The position numbers and the translations under genes were made by a program. A stretch of DNA of 16,100 nt. It comes from JAWUXM01 sp034111325 (lineage in GTDB: Bacteria > Pseudomonadota > Alphaproteobacteria > Rickettsiales > JABIRX01). Shown here one piece after another: positions 1 to 8,100 of this stretch. A model generated the notes under the pieces. That model did no database searches, had not been told where the DNA came from, and was given only the letters and a program-made list of their open reading frames with translations. The stretch is taken from NCBI GenBank assembly GCA_034111325.1, contig JAWUXM010000030.1, positions 1 to 16,100 of the forward strand. Reading direction: 5' to 3'. Positions within the stretch are counted from its first letter, which is position 1, and each line of letters begins with the position of its first letter.

Positions 1-8
1 AAAAATGA

Positions 9-83
9 TGGCTGGGATGGGAGGATTCGAACCTCCGCATAGCGGTACCAAAAACCACTGCCTTACCACTTGGCGACATCCCA
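9..83 (-). tRNA. tRNA-Gln (anticodon TTG), CCA encoded
   Basis: Read on the minus strand this folds into a complete cloverleaf. The 7-bp acceptor stem TGGGATG/CATCCCA is followed by discriminator G and an encoded CCA. The T stem is GGAGG/CCTCC around TTCGAAT. The anticodon stem GTGGT/ACCGC closes a TTTTGGT loop whose positions 34-36 read TTG, which decodes CAA. The start (T at 83) and the D arm GCCAAGTGGTAAGGC match bacterial tRNA-Gln. Confidence 0.96.
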
Positions 84-156
84 ATCGTCTGAAGGTCGGG
101 AATATAGAAATCAAAAAGGAAATTTACAAGTAATTTATTGAATCTCTCCATTTACT

Positions 157-864
157 TTACCTCACCAACAACGCAACCCCAGCTATCAAAAGGATAATTG
201 AGATCATTTGTTGGGAGAATTTCTCATTCAAATTTAGGTGAATTTTATAACCAGCGAAAATCACTAAGCCAAGTGGTAGAGCAATCCACCAAAGACTAAA
301 AAATGCTTCCCCATTGAACTTTCCCTGTAGATTTAGCTGCACAATGCGCACGAGGTTAAAGGTAATGAAAAACATCGCCATTGTACTACGCAGCTCCGAT
401 TTGTTTTTAAATTCATCGCGCACGCCAAGAAGCGTAAACGGCCCTCCCGTTCCGTAGATTCCTTGCATAACGCCACCTGCTACCACAAAAAAATTGCGCA
501 GGGTTTTTGGCAAAGCTGTAATCTTTGTGAATAACAAGGAACGTAAGGCAAAGATAATTAGGAAAATAGCAAAAATAACCAATAACATTTCAGTTGAAAA
601 CATCCCAAAAAGCAGCACGCCAATAATCGTCCCAACTAAAGCAAGCGGTAAAAGACGCAGAAACATTTTTTTTGAAAAAGACGACCAATCACTAAGCAAG
701 ACAAAGCTACTTGCGCAAATCCCGATATACATACCAGCGAAAATCAGATCCTTTATATCGACGAAGAAGCTAAGTATTGCGTAAGTCAAAACCAAGCCGC
801 CAAAACCGAAAATACTTTCGATAAAGAAACAAAGGAGGAATATGGCTGAAATAAGTAATGTCAT
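157..864 (-). CDS. TauE/SafE-family membrane permease (sulfite exporter / anion transporter-like)
   Basis: A 235-residue, strongly hydrophobic protein with about seven to eight predicted membrane segments. It has the two glycine-rich repeats typical of the TauE/SafE (DUF81) family: FGFGG at residues 19-23 in the first half, and G-x-M-Q-G-x-Y-G-T-G-G-P at about 131-142 in the second. Family members are inner-membrane carriers linked to sulfite, sulfoacetate or other organosulfur anions, but the substrate cannot be read from sequence. The start is ATG at 864 with no clear Shine-Dalgarno sequence. The protein is slightly shorter than typical members of about 250 residues but looks intact. It stands alone between tRNA-Gln and a repeat-rich gap, so the neighbours give no hint of substrate. 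Confidence 0.85.
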   Translation of the reverse strand: MTLLISAIFLLCFFIESIFGFGGLVLTYAILSFFVDIKDLIFAGMYIGICASSFVLLSDWSSFSKKMFLRLLPLALVGTIIGVLLFGMFSTEMLLVIFAIFLIIFALRSLLFTKITALPKTLRNFFVVAGGVMQGIYGTGGPFTLLGVRDEFKNKSELRSTMAMFFITFNLVRIVQLNLQGKFNGEAFFSLWWIALPLGLVIFAGYKIHLNLNEKFSQQMISIILLIAGVALLVR

Positions 865-892
865 GGCTTTTTATAAAAAATAATGCACCCTA

Positions 893-1022
893 TCATTGTC
901 ACTCTCTGAATTATTGCAAAGAATTCTAAGGGGCTTGTGCGTAAAGCAAGTAGAATATTATGAAGCAACTATTTCTCTGCCCCTGGATTGCCCTAGGATC
1001 GCAAGCGATTCAGGCAATGACG
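893..1022. repeat. Possible degenerate palindromic repeat element
   Basis: The ends TCATTG (893-898) and CAATGA (1015-1020) are inverted repeats bounding about 130 bp. Near the right end, GGATCGC and GCGATTC (996-1002 and 1005-1011) form a near-perfect palindrome. The layout resembles dispersed repeats of AT-rich alphaproteobacteria that end in 'CAATGACG', but no second copy is visible here. A 70-codon open frame over it has no recognisable protein features. Confidence 0.35.
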
Positions 1023-1105
1023 CGGCTTATTTAGTGAAAAAAATATCAAAATTACGCAATCAAAATCTAAGGATTTCACCTTATTCCCTATATCATCCCT
1101 ATGTG

Positions 1106-1271
1106 TAAAATCTGAGTATTTTTGTGATGATTTTTTGCAAACATACAAAATACTTTGGAGTGATTTTTGCGATGATTTTTGTTAAATGTCCTACTTAAGC
1201 GAGGAAGCGTATACTTCATACGTGACCGAAGCGCAAGTAGGTTATTTAGCAAAAAGGGCGCAAAAGGCACC
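1106..1271 (+). repeat. Dispersed hairpin repeat, copy A
   Basis: The order is a left arm (TAAAATCTGAG then TGTGATGATTTTTTG), a hairpin, and a right tail (AGGTTATTTAGC, AAAAAG, GGCGCAAAAGGC). The hairpin has an outer stem CCTACTT (1190-1196) with AAGTAGG (1235-1241) and an inner stem CGTAT (1208-1212) with ATACG (1218-1222) around ACTTC. The left-arm module GATGATTTTT appears twice, at 1126 and 1171, so this copy carries an internal duplication. Same architecture as the copy at 3145-3266. It lies 15 bp past the DUF350 stop codon. Confidence 0.75.
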
Positions 1272-1286
1272 CAAAGAATGAGATTT

Positions 1287-2189
1287 TTAGAATACGAGTT
1301 CGGCTAATAGCATCCCTAACGAAATATAAATCACACTCTGCACTGCACCGATTGTGATATTGTTTTTCTTTATCACTTCATTATTCACATCAAAACCGTG
1401 CAAAATAATTTTATCAGCAATCGTTGAAACGACACGTAGAACAAAAATTGCAATTGCTGAAATTACTGCCCAAACCAAAAAGAGTTTATAAACTTCATAA
1501 GCATCATAAGCCATGATGTTTGTTGCTGCAGTGATAGCAAAAGCCGAGCCAATCTTGCGCCCTGCAAAGCGCAGCGCTAAAGCGCTATTACCTTTTGCAA
1601 AGGCTTTTTGCATGGATTCGCCATCATTATATTTAGTAAAAACTTTAAGACGCAGATAAGTCGCAGCAGTTAGAATAATCTGCGAAATAAAATAGCCAGT
1701 CACAACTGTCAAAACACCAGTCATCGTACTAGTAGAAACCCACATCATAATCGTACGAATCACGATTGCAGCGGCTATAACATTCCCCGCATCGACAATT
1801 CCCGCGGCGACGTTCCCCTTCCCGATTTCATCTCTAATTGAGATATTCGGCAGGCTAAAAGTATCAAAGATAATACGCGTTAGCGCCATTAGCAATATAC
1901 CGAGAACTCCATAAAGACCAATCGCTATGAGCGAGCCTTCGAGCGAATAGACCATGTCACCATAAATCACCCCCATAAGAACGATTGTTACAGCGAAAAC
2001 TGCGCCAGAAAGTGAAATTCCGAAGGCAAAATTATCCTTCTTTTTAATTTTTTGTAAGGTTTGGATATTAGATATAGAGCTCAAGAAGAGTCGCAACGAG
2101 GCAAAAATTCCGATAGTTAATATTATATTCAACAGGATGACTTTATCATTCGAATGATCCCAGTAAAAAAAATCAGAAGTTTCTATCAT
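1287..2189 (-). CDS. DUF350 family integral membrane protein
   Basis: About 300 residues and mostly hydrophobic. It has four spaced copies of the motif typical of DUF350 proteins, an Asn followed by a glycine/alanine-rich helix, starting near residues 53 (N-F-A-F-G-I), 126 (N-V-A-A-G-I), 201 (N-S-A-L-A-L) and 277 (N-N-I-T-I-G). Each is followed by a second helix, giving roughly eight membrane spans. DUF350/YjfL-type proteins are inner-membrane proteins of unknown role, sometimes near spermidine-synthase-like or stress genes; here there is no such neighbour. ATG at 2189 is preferred to the TTG two codons upstream. No clear ribosome binding site precedes either. Function unknown. Confidence 0.8.
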   Translation of the reverse strand: MIETSDFFYWDHSNDKVILLNIILTIGIFASLRLFLSSISNIQTLQKIKKKDNFAFGISLSGAVFAVTIVLMGVIYGDMVYSLEGSLIAIGLYGVLGILLMALTRIIFDTFSLPNISIRDEIGKGNVAAGIVDAGNVIAAAIVIRTIMMWVSTSTMTGVLTVVTGYFISQIILTAATYLRLKVFTKYNDGESMQKAFAKGNSALALRFAGRKIGSAFAITAATNIMAYDAYEVYKLFLVWAVISAIAIFVLRVVSTIADKIILHGFDVNNEVIKKNNITIGAVQSVIYISLGMLLAELVF

Positions 2190-2317
2190 GACCAACTATA
2201 TAAGAATTAATTTCAACTCAAACTAGCAGCCTCTTTTTAGATTTCCAGAATTTTTCTTGCACATCTTTTGAATTTTGTTTTATAGTTCTGCCTATCACTA
2301 ATTATACTAAAAACCCT

Positions 2318-3097
2318 ATGCTTATTGATAGCCATTGTCACCTTGATTTCCCTGATTTCACAGACAAAATCCCTGAGTTTATCGCACGCGCCAAAGATCA
2401 TGACGTTACGATTATGCAAACAATCTGCACACGCATTAGCCGTTTCGATGAAGTTCTAAATATTGCCAAAACTCATGATAATATTTTCTGCTCAATTGGT
2501 AATCACCCAAATAATGTTGAGGAAGAAGGAATAGTTAGCGCCGCAGAAATAGTTAAACTATGCGAGCATCCAAAAACCATAGGCATAGGCGAAACTGGGC
2601 TGGATTATTATTACGAACATTCAGATCGTGAATTGCAAAAACAAAGTTTTATAGAACACATCAAAGCTAGCCGTGAGACTGGCTTACCGATCATAATCCA
2701 CACCCGCTCTGCGGATAATGATACGATTGATATTTTAACAAGTGAGATGAAAAAAGGAGCCTTTAAAGGCTTAATTCATTGTTTTACCGCCAGCGCTGAA
2801 CTTGCCCAAAAAGTTTTAGATTTAGGTTTTTATATTTCAGTTTCAGGGATTATTACCTTTAAAAATGCGCAAGATCTACGTGACATTATAAAACACGTCC
2901 CGCTACAAAAATTATTAGTTGAAACTGATGCACCATATTTAGCACCTATGCCGCATAGAGGAAAGACCAACGAGCCAGCATTCACCAAATTCACCGCTGA
3001 ATATCTAGCTGAATTAAAAGGGATAAGTTATGCAGAAGTTGCAAAACAAACCACTGATAATTTTTATCGTTTATTTTCCAAGGCAAAGAGTGACTGA
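2318..3097 (+). CDS. tatD: TatD-family metal-dependent DNase / hydrolase
   Basis: 259 residues, the normal length for TatD. The amidohydrolase-like metal site is complete: D-S-H-C-H at residues 4-8 (His6, His8), G-E-T-G-L-D-Y at 91-97 (Glu92), I-H-T-R with His128, H-C-F-T with His154, and E-T-D-A-P-Y-L-A-P at 202-210 (Asp204). Family members are Mg/Mn-dependent cytosolic 3'-5' exonucleases or endonucleases tied to DNA repair and degradation; some act as D-aminoacyl-tRNA deacylase-like enzymes. The start is ATG at 2318, without a strong Shine-Dalgarno. In many alphaproteobacteria tatD follows metG or a holB cluster, whereas here it stands alone, with a repeat cluster just after its stop. TatD versus close paralogues (YcfH/YjjV) cannot be separated with certainty. 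Confidence 0.93.
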   Translation: MLIDSHCHLDFPDFTDKIPEFIARAKDHDVTIMQTICTRISRFDEVLNIAKTHDNIFCSIGNHPNNVEEEGIVSAAEIVKLCEHPKTIGIGETGLDYYYEHSDRELQKQSFIEHIKASRETGLPIIIHTRSADNDTIDILTSEMKKGAFKGLIHCFTASAELAQKVLDLGFYISVSGIITFKNAQDLRDIIKHVPLQKLLVETDAPYLAPMPHRGKTNEPAFTKFTAEYLAELKGISYAEVAKQTTDNFYRLFSKAKSD

Positions 3098-3110
3098 AAA
3101 TCTACAACAA

Positions 3111-3273
3111 TTATTGCGCAAAAAGCGCGCAAAAGGACCATATTTAAAATCTGAGGAATTTTGTGATGATTTTTGACCAATGTTCTTTGTGAGTAAGCGA
3201 ACATGTACATCTTCGTACATGAGCGAAATGAACAAAGGTTATTGCGCAAAAAGCGCGCAAAAGCACCATATTT
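3111..3273 (+). repeat. Dispersed hairpin repeat, copy B, with tandem duplicated tail
   Basis: A full element (about 3145-3266) sits between two copies of its own tail. The 35-bp tail at 3111-3145 recurs at 3239-3273 with a single G-to-C change, a 128-bp period. The full unit has the TAAAATCTGAG left arm (3145-3155), TGTGATGATTTTTG, and a hairpin with outer stem CTTTGT (3185-3190)/ACAAAG (3232-3237) and inner stem CATGTAC (3202-3208)/GTACATG (3215-3221) around ATCTTC. It starts 13 bp after the tatD stop and ends about 40 bp before tRNA-Val. Confidence 0.8.
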
Positions 3274-3316
3274 TTCTTGATTTGTATATATATCTAACAT
3301 AGGTTCGCTCTCCTTG

Positions 3317-3392
3317 GGGCGATTAGCTCAGCTGGTAGAGCATCTCGTTTACACCGAGGAGGTCGGCGGTTCGAACCCGTCATCGCCCACCA
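3317..3392 (+). tRNA. tRNA-Val (anticodon TAC), CCA encoded
   Basis: Complete cloverleaf. The acceptor stem GGGCGAT/ATCGCCC is followed by A and an encoded CCA. The D arm is GCTCAGCTGGTAGAGC, and the anticodon stem TCTCG/CGAGG closes TTTACAC with anticodon TAC. The variable loop is AGGTC and the T arm GGCGG-TTCGAAC-CCGTC. TAC reads valine GTN codons. Confidence 0.97.
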
Positions 3393-3477
3393 ATTACTGC
3401 CCAAATCGCAAAAGTAGTTGGAACTTTAAAATATCTAGTGTTAGTAATAACGCCTTAAACCTTGATATATCATATCC

Positions 3478-3554
3478 GGGGGTGTAGCTCAGCTGGTTAG
3501 AGCGCCTGCCTGTCACGCAGGAGGTCGCGGGTTCGAGTCCCGTCACTCCCGCCA
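3478..3554 (+). tRNA. tRNA-Asp (anticodon GTC), CCA encoded
   Basis: Complete cloverleaf. The acceptor GGGGGTG/CACTCCC has one G-U pair, then discriminator G and encoded CCA. The D arm is GCTCAGCTGGTTAGAGC, the anticodon stem CCTGC/GCAGG closes CTGTCAC with anticodon GTC, and the T arm is GCGGG-TTCGAGT-CCCGT. It lies 85 bp after tRNA-Val on the same strand, and the two may be co-transcribed. Confidence 0.97.
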
Positions 3555-3581
3555 CTTTTACCGTGGCTTCCTGAAATTCCA

Positions 3582-4733
3582 CTATACTTTCACCGCCACA
3601 ACAGCATTTGCCGCTATTCCTTCCCCGCGGCCAAGAAAGCCTAATTTTTCTGTAGTAGTCGCTTTGATATTAATTCTATCTTCTGTGATCTGTAAAATTT
3701 CAGCAGTTCTTGTGATCATCTGCGCAGCAAATGGAGTGATTTTTGGCTGCTCACAAATAATCGTTATATCAATATTATTAATTACTGCATTTTTTGCCCT
3801 TAGTAAATCAAGGCATTTTTCCAGGAAGTTTTGTGAAGACATATCTTTAAAACGCTCATCACTTGGCGGAAAGTGCCGTCCTATATCACCCTCACCGATA
3901 GCACCAAGCAGGCCGTCAACCAACGCATGAAAAGCAACATCACCATCTGAATGCGCAACTATCTCTCGTTCAAAAGGAACCGCTACCCCACAAAGCATAA
4001 TTTTATTATCCTCCACACTAGATTCTATGAATCTATGCACATCATAACCAAAGCCAACTCGTGTTTCCTTCTTGCTCATTTGTCTCTCTGCCCTTAAATA
4101 ATCATCAAAACTCGTAATCTTAAAATTAATTTGTGACCCTTTGCAAATCGTAATTTCAAGCCCTAAATATTCAAAAAGCCCTGCATCGTCGGTTAACACC
4201 TGTTCTTTTAATTGACGATGCGCTGCTAAAATATCCTTATACTTAAAAGCTTGTGGAGTTTGCGCCCGATATAAATCACTCCTTGATACTGTATGTAAAA
4301 TCTTGCCATTTTCTACCTTTTTCAAGGTATCCTCCACAATAATCGCCGGAATCACTGCCTTGCCAGACTCAACCGCACTAATAACATCATCTATCACACG
4401 ATCAGTCACAAAAGGGCGCGCCGCATCATGAATTAACACAATATCAGCCTGCTCATTTTCCACCCCTTCTAGCCCTCTTAATACTGACTCTTGACGCTCC
4501 TTACCACCAATAATATATGGTAATAGCTCAAGCCCTGCTGTTGCTTTTTCATATAAATCCACATGTTCTTGGCTAATAATCGCCGCTACATGCGTAACTT
4601 TTGGATGGTTCACAAAGGTCTCTAAACTATGCATAAGCATTGCTTTACCAGCAAGTGGCATATATTGTTTTGGTAGCTCACCACCAAAACGCTCTCCTGT
4701 TCCTGCTGCCGTAACTAATGCTATAATTTTCAT
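3582..4733 (-). CDS. ispDF: Bifunctional IspDF: CDP-ME synthase / MEcPP synthase
   Basis: 383 residues holding two MEP-pathway enzymes in one chain. Residues 1 to about 220 are IspD (MEP cytidylyltransferase), with the nucleotide loop A-A-G-T-G-E-R-F at 9-16, P-K-Q-Y at 21-24 and H-D-A-A-R-P at 102-107. Residues about 224-383 are IspF (MEcPP synthase), with the metal ligands Asp231 and His233 in G-Y-D-V-H-R-F, H-S-D-G-D at 261-265, D-I-G-R-H-F-P at 283-289 and T-T-T-E-K-L-G-F at 359-366. The linker is only a few residues. Such fusions are common in alphaproteobacteria and epsilonproteobacteria. Both activities look intact. The enzyme is cytosolic and feeds isoprenoid and quinone synthesis. 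The start is ATG at 4733. The gene is divergent from rpsT, and its stop lies 27 bp from the convergent tRNA-Asp. Confidence 0.97.
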   Translation of the reverse strand: MKIIALVTAAGTGERFGGELPKQYMPLAGKAMLMHSLETFVNHPKVTHVAAIISQEHVDLYEKATAGLELLPYIIGGKERQESVLRGLEGVENEQADIVLIHDAARPFVTDRVIDDVISAVESGKAVIPAIIVEDTLKKVENGKILHTVSRSDLYRAQTPQAFKYKDILAAHRQLKEQVLTDDAGLFEYLGLEITICKGSQINFKITSFDDYLRAERQMSKKETRVGFGYDVHRFIESSVEDNKIMLCGVAVPFEREIVAHSDGDVAFHALVDGLLGAIGEGDIGRHFPPSDERFKDMSSQNFLEKCLDLLRAKNAVINNIDITIICEQPKITPFAAQMITRTAEILQITEDRINIKATTTEKLGFLGRGEGIAANAVVAVKV

Positions 4734-4748
4734 AATTGCTATTATTGC

Positions 4749-4776
4749 TTGACTAAAGCGATCCTTCTACTATTTT
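4749..4776 (+). promoter_or_regulatory. Possible rpsT promoter
   Basis: TTGACT (4749-4754) and TATTTT (4771-4776) are separated by 16 bp in the 83-bp divergent gap between ispDF and rpsT. The -35 match is good and the -10 match fair. AAGG at 4800-4803 is a distant Shine-Dalgarno candidate, 13 nt before the ATG. Based only on consensus similarity. Confidence 0.3.
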
Positions 4777-4816
4777 CCTCGCAAAAATCAAACTGAATTA
4801 AGGTTTATATTATATT

Positions 4817-5083
4817 ATGGCTAATCACGCTTCCGCAAAAAAACGCATAAGACAAACAATTAAAAAAGAACATATCAACACTGTTCGACGTAGCAAATTA
4901 AGAGGTGCTATCCGTAAGTTGATGGATGCTCTAAAGCTTAAAGATAAAGATGCTACAAAAGCAGCCTTTGTCACAGCTGAATCACAAATCATGAAAGGCG
5001 TTTCTCGAGGCGTCATTAGAAAGCAGACTGCTTCTCGTAAGGTTAGTCGCTTATCAGCAATGTGCAAAAAAGCTTCTTCATAA
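4817..5083 (+). CDS. rpsT: 30S ribosomal protein S20
   Basis: 88 residues, very basic, matching the usual S20 length. It starts M-A-N-H-x-S-A-x-K-R-I-R-Q, the conserved S20 N-terminus, and continues with the R-R-S-K-L-R helix and G-V-I-x-K-x-x-A-S-R-K-x-S-R-L near the C-terminus. S20 is a primary 16S rRNA-binding protein of the small subunit. It is a single gene divergent from ispDF. In many alphaproteobacteria rpsT sits next to dnaA, which is not seen in the downstream sequence here. The C-terminus and stop are followed by a possible decayed repeat copy. Confidence 0.97.
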   Translation: MANHASAKKRIRQTIKKEHINTVRRSKLRGAIRKLMDALKLKDKDATKAAFVTAESQIMKGVSRGVIRKQTASRKVSRLSAMCKKASS

Positions 5084-5124
5084 ATTAATCTGTTTGAGCG
5101 CTTTTGAAAAAATATGCCTCATTC

Positions 5125-5161
5125 GCTTGATTCATTGAAGCAAGGTTCCGCAGCGCAAAAG
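5125..5161 (+). repeat. Possible decayed copy of the hairpin repeat (E)
   Basis: A small hairpin, GCTT (5125-5128) with AAGC (5138-5141), is followed at once by AAGGTTCCGC and then GCGCAAAAG. The order hairpin, AGGTT, GCGCAAAAG is that of the better copies, but the middle is shortened. It lies between the convergent rpsT and the large flavoprotein gene. The match is weak. Confidence 0.3.
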
Positions 5162-5163
5162 TC

Positions 5164-5184
5164 GTCATCCTGCAAAACAGGTTC
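5164..5184. repeat. Partial 'GTCATCCTG' palindrome at 3' end of flavoprotein gene
   Basis: GTCATCCTG (5164-5172) is followed by CAAAA and CAGG (5178-5181), giving a short CCTG/CAGG hairpin just outside the stop codon of the minus-strand flavoprotein gene. The first nine bases match the outer half of the palindrome at 10101-10128 read in reverse. It is probably a truncated relative. Confidence 0.4.
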
Positions 5185-8100
5185 CTAATCCAGATTCGCT
5201 TTTAGCCATTCTGCAGTCATTTTTTCCTGCAAAGAATTTTGCTTAAGACGCTGATTTAAATGAGAAAATGATACTTCTTCCATTTTCTGATCTTGATCAA
5301 AACATGAATAAACGAAACTTTCTTCGCCAGTAATTGGGTCGATATGTTTTTGTAAGCATTGCGCGCAAATCTCCTTCATCATACATTGCATTGGCGAATT
5401 TATACTCGCAATTGCTACATGATCTTTTTGCAAATATGGCTGCAACACACTAATTCGAGCATCTTTTACTGCCTTCATCATCCTGTCGCTACCAATGGCA
5501 ATTATACGATTTATTTTATTAAGCGGCATAGTCACCTCGCCTAATTCACCTTTAGCATAGGCTGTTATCGCCTCAATAATATTTCCTTGAAAAACCTTGT
5601 CTTGCGGGCGGTCTGGCTGAAAATCTGATTCCTCATCACAAGCCCAAACCAGCACATCACTAGCTTTTTCTATTTCTTCGATTTTATAACGATCAATCGC
5701 TTTTTTATAACCAGCAAAATATAAAACCTTACTGCCCGTTTTCCTGAAAGCCTGCCCAATTGAAAACAACACCGCATTTCCTAAACCGCCACCAATTAGA
5801 AGAATGTTTTCATTTGCAGTAATCGTAGTTGGCTTACCGGTTGGACCCATCAAAACCACCTCCTCGCCTATTCGTAATTTTTGACATAAATCTGATGATC
5901 CGCCCATTTCCAAAGCAATAATCGTCACTAAACCTTTTTCCCTATCCACCTCCGCACCAGTCATCGCTAAACCTTCCATAAGGAATTTTGTCCCGTTTTT
6001 GACCTGCGCATTCGCTTCATAATTTTGCAGGCGATAAAATTGCCCCGGTTGAAATTGCTGACTTGCAAGTTTTGCCTGAATCGTCACTGCAATTATATTT
6101 GGCGTTAGACGCTGAACCTGATGAATTTTGGCAATTAAAGCTGCATCTAATTTCTTGAAAAAATCGGTGGGTTTTTGCGCTTTGATATGACGCTGCAAAA
6201 TCTCACTCACATAAGGATAGCCTCGCTTAGCGCTTGCCATCGCTTTAACAACATTACCATTGAAAGATGGGTGCATATCGCCAAAAAAGCTAATCGCTTT
6301 ACCTTGTTTATTAATATCCGTAAAGATCGCCACTTTCTCAGGTTTTGGGCTGCGCTGCGCCTGAACTGGCTGACCATCTTCATCAATCGTCCGAAAGTAA
6401 TTACCATCGAGCTGGAAATAATCGTCTTCACGGCTAGCAACAGTGTTTGGCGCTGTTCCCGCTGCTATAAGAATCGTCCGAGCTGGCAGCTCGCCTGCAT
6501 TGGTTTTTAATGATTGCACTGCCAAATATTCATCCAACACCGCCTCATTTGGCGTGATATTTTCAACAAATTCAATGCCCTCGCTAAAGGCAAATTCGAC
6601 CTCTTCATGATTTAAACGATAGGCTGGACTGTCACTTAGTTTTTTACGATAGATAATTTTTACACCGCCCCATTTTTTCAGCAAACTCAAAATATTAGGC
6701 TGCTTCTTGTGCTTTTCTGTACGAAGCTCCTTTGCATGCAAAATAAACTCTTGCGCGATTATTTTCTCTTCTGCGCTCCAATTTGCCTCGACGGCCTCCT
6801 TGCCAATTTGCTCAACTAGAATTTCATAATGTTTGAGGAATTTTTCTACCTGCACAGGGTAATATGCCAACGCTTCAGTTGCTGTATCAATCGCTGTTAA
6901 GCCACCACCAACGACCAGAACCGGCAGACGAATTTGCAGATTAGTAATTAAGTCTTCACGGCTAGCGCCTGTTAATTGTAGAGACATTAAAAAATCTGAG
7001 GCTTTACGAATTCCACGTGCGAGGTTGTTTTTTAGATTGATAATCGTTGGGCTTCCCGCTCCCATACATAAAGCGACATGGTCAAAACCAAGCTGCTCAA
7101 AGGCAATCTCCCGCGTGATTTGGCTACCAAAACGCACTCCACCATAAAGTTTAAAATTCGCCCTCCTCTCCAATAAAAGGCGAATGATTTTTAGATAATT
7201 CTTATTCCAACGCACAGTTATGCCATATTCCGCAACTCCGCCAAAGCCACCAATAACTCGCTCATCAAGCTTTTCATAAAGCTCTGCTTGTACATTTTTA
7301 ATCGGCTGAAAGCCATTCCCGACAAGCTCCTGAGGCAAAGGCTCAATTTTCAAACCATCAATTCCCACAACCATATGTCCTTCATTGAGCAAATGATGCG
7401 CTAGGGTAAAACCACTTGGCCCCAGCCCTGCGATTAATATTTTATAATGCGAATCCTCCTCTGGCAAAACCCGCTCAAAATTCAATGGGTTCCAACGAGT
7501 TAATAAGGAGTAAATCTCAAAGCCATAAGGCAAATTCAACACATCATCAAGCACGCCACTTTCAATTAGTGGGATATTCACCGGCTCTTGCGTTTGATAG
7601 ATACAGCCCTTCATACAATCATTACAGATTCTATGACCAGTCGCCGCCACCATAGGGTTATCAATGATCGCCACGGCTAAAGGTGCTAAAATGAAGGATT
7701 GTGTTTTTAACTGATTCATCTCTGAAATCTTTTCCTCCAGCGGGCAGCCAGTGAGTGTGATATCTGCACCATTTACAACAAATGCACCCTGTTTATCCCT
7801 CAGCCCTTTTGAGCAACTATCTTTTTGGCGTGGATGACAAAAAATACAATAATTCGCTTCATCGAGGATTTTCTCAATTGAAACTGGTTTATTAGTATAG
7901 GCAAAACCTTGACGCTGCGTGATGTCCTCGGCATTTGCTTGTTTTGCGCCATTCTTCTCACTTAGCGGCACAAGGTTTAAGGGGTCAATTTTATGCGGAG
8001 TTTTAAACAACACACCTGCTTTATGCTGCGCTTTGCCTTCTGGAGCAAGAACTGCCCAAGCCGCATAACGTGCTAAAATATCTAGTTTTTCAGCCTCTTC

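Larger units (their letters stand above)
865..1286. other. Repeat-filled intergenic region between TauE-like and DUF350 genes
   Basis: This stretch of about 420 bp has no convincing gene. Its left part holds the degenerate palindromic element at 893-1022 and its right part a copy of the hairpin repeat at 1106-1271. The two flanking genes are both on the minus strand, so it must also contain the promoter of the TauE-like gene; no strong -35/-10 pair was identified. Open frames inside are explained by the repeats. Confidence 0.7.

Noticed and set aside
896..1108. 70-codon plus-strand open frame
   Set aside because: It covers a palindromic repeat-like region, has no ribosome binding site and no recognisable motif.
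1088..1270. Minus-strand open frame in the gap before the DUF350 gene
   Set aside because: It lies almost wholly in repeat copy A. Its K-N-H-H-K-x-x-Q-I-L string is shared with a frame in copy B, because both translate the repeat.
3111..3273. CRISPR-like direct repeats
   Set aside because: There are only two copies of a 35-bp repeat, 128 bp apart, and the spacer is the repeat element itself. No cas genes are present.
3064..3300. Minus-strand open frame overlapping the end of tatD
   Set aside because: It is translated from repeat copy B and the tandem tail, with no protein features and overlap with a clear gene.
3394..3582. A 62-codon minus-strand open frame over tRNA-Asp
   Set aside because: Its peptide (V-T-G-L-E-P-A-T-S-C-V-T-G-R-R) is the well-known false translation of the antisense of a tRNA gene.
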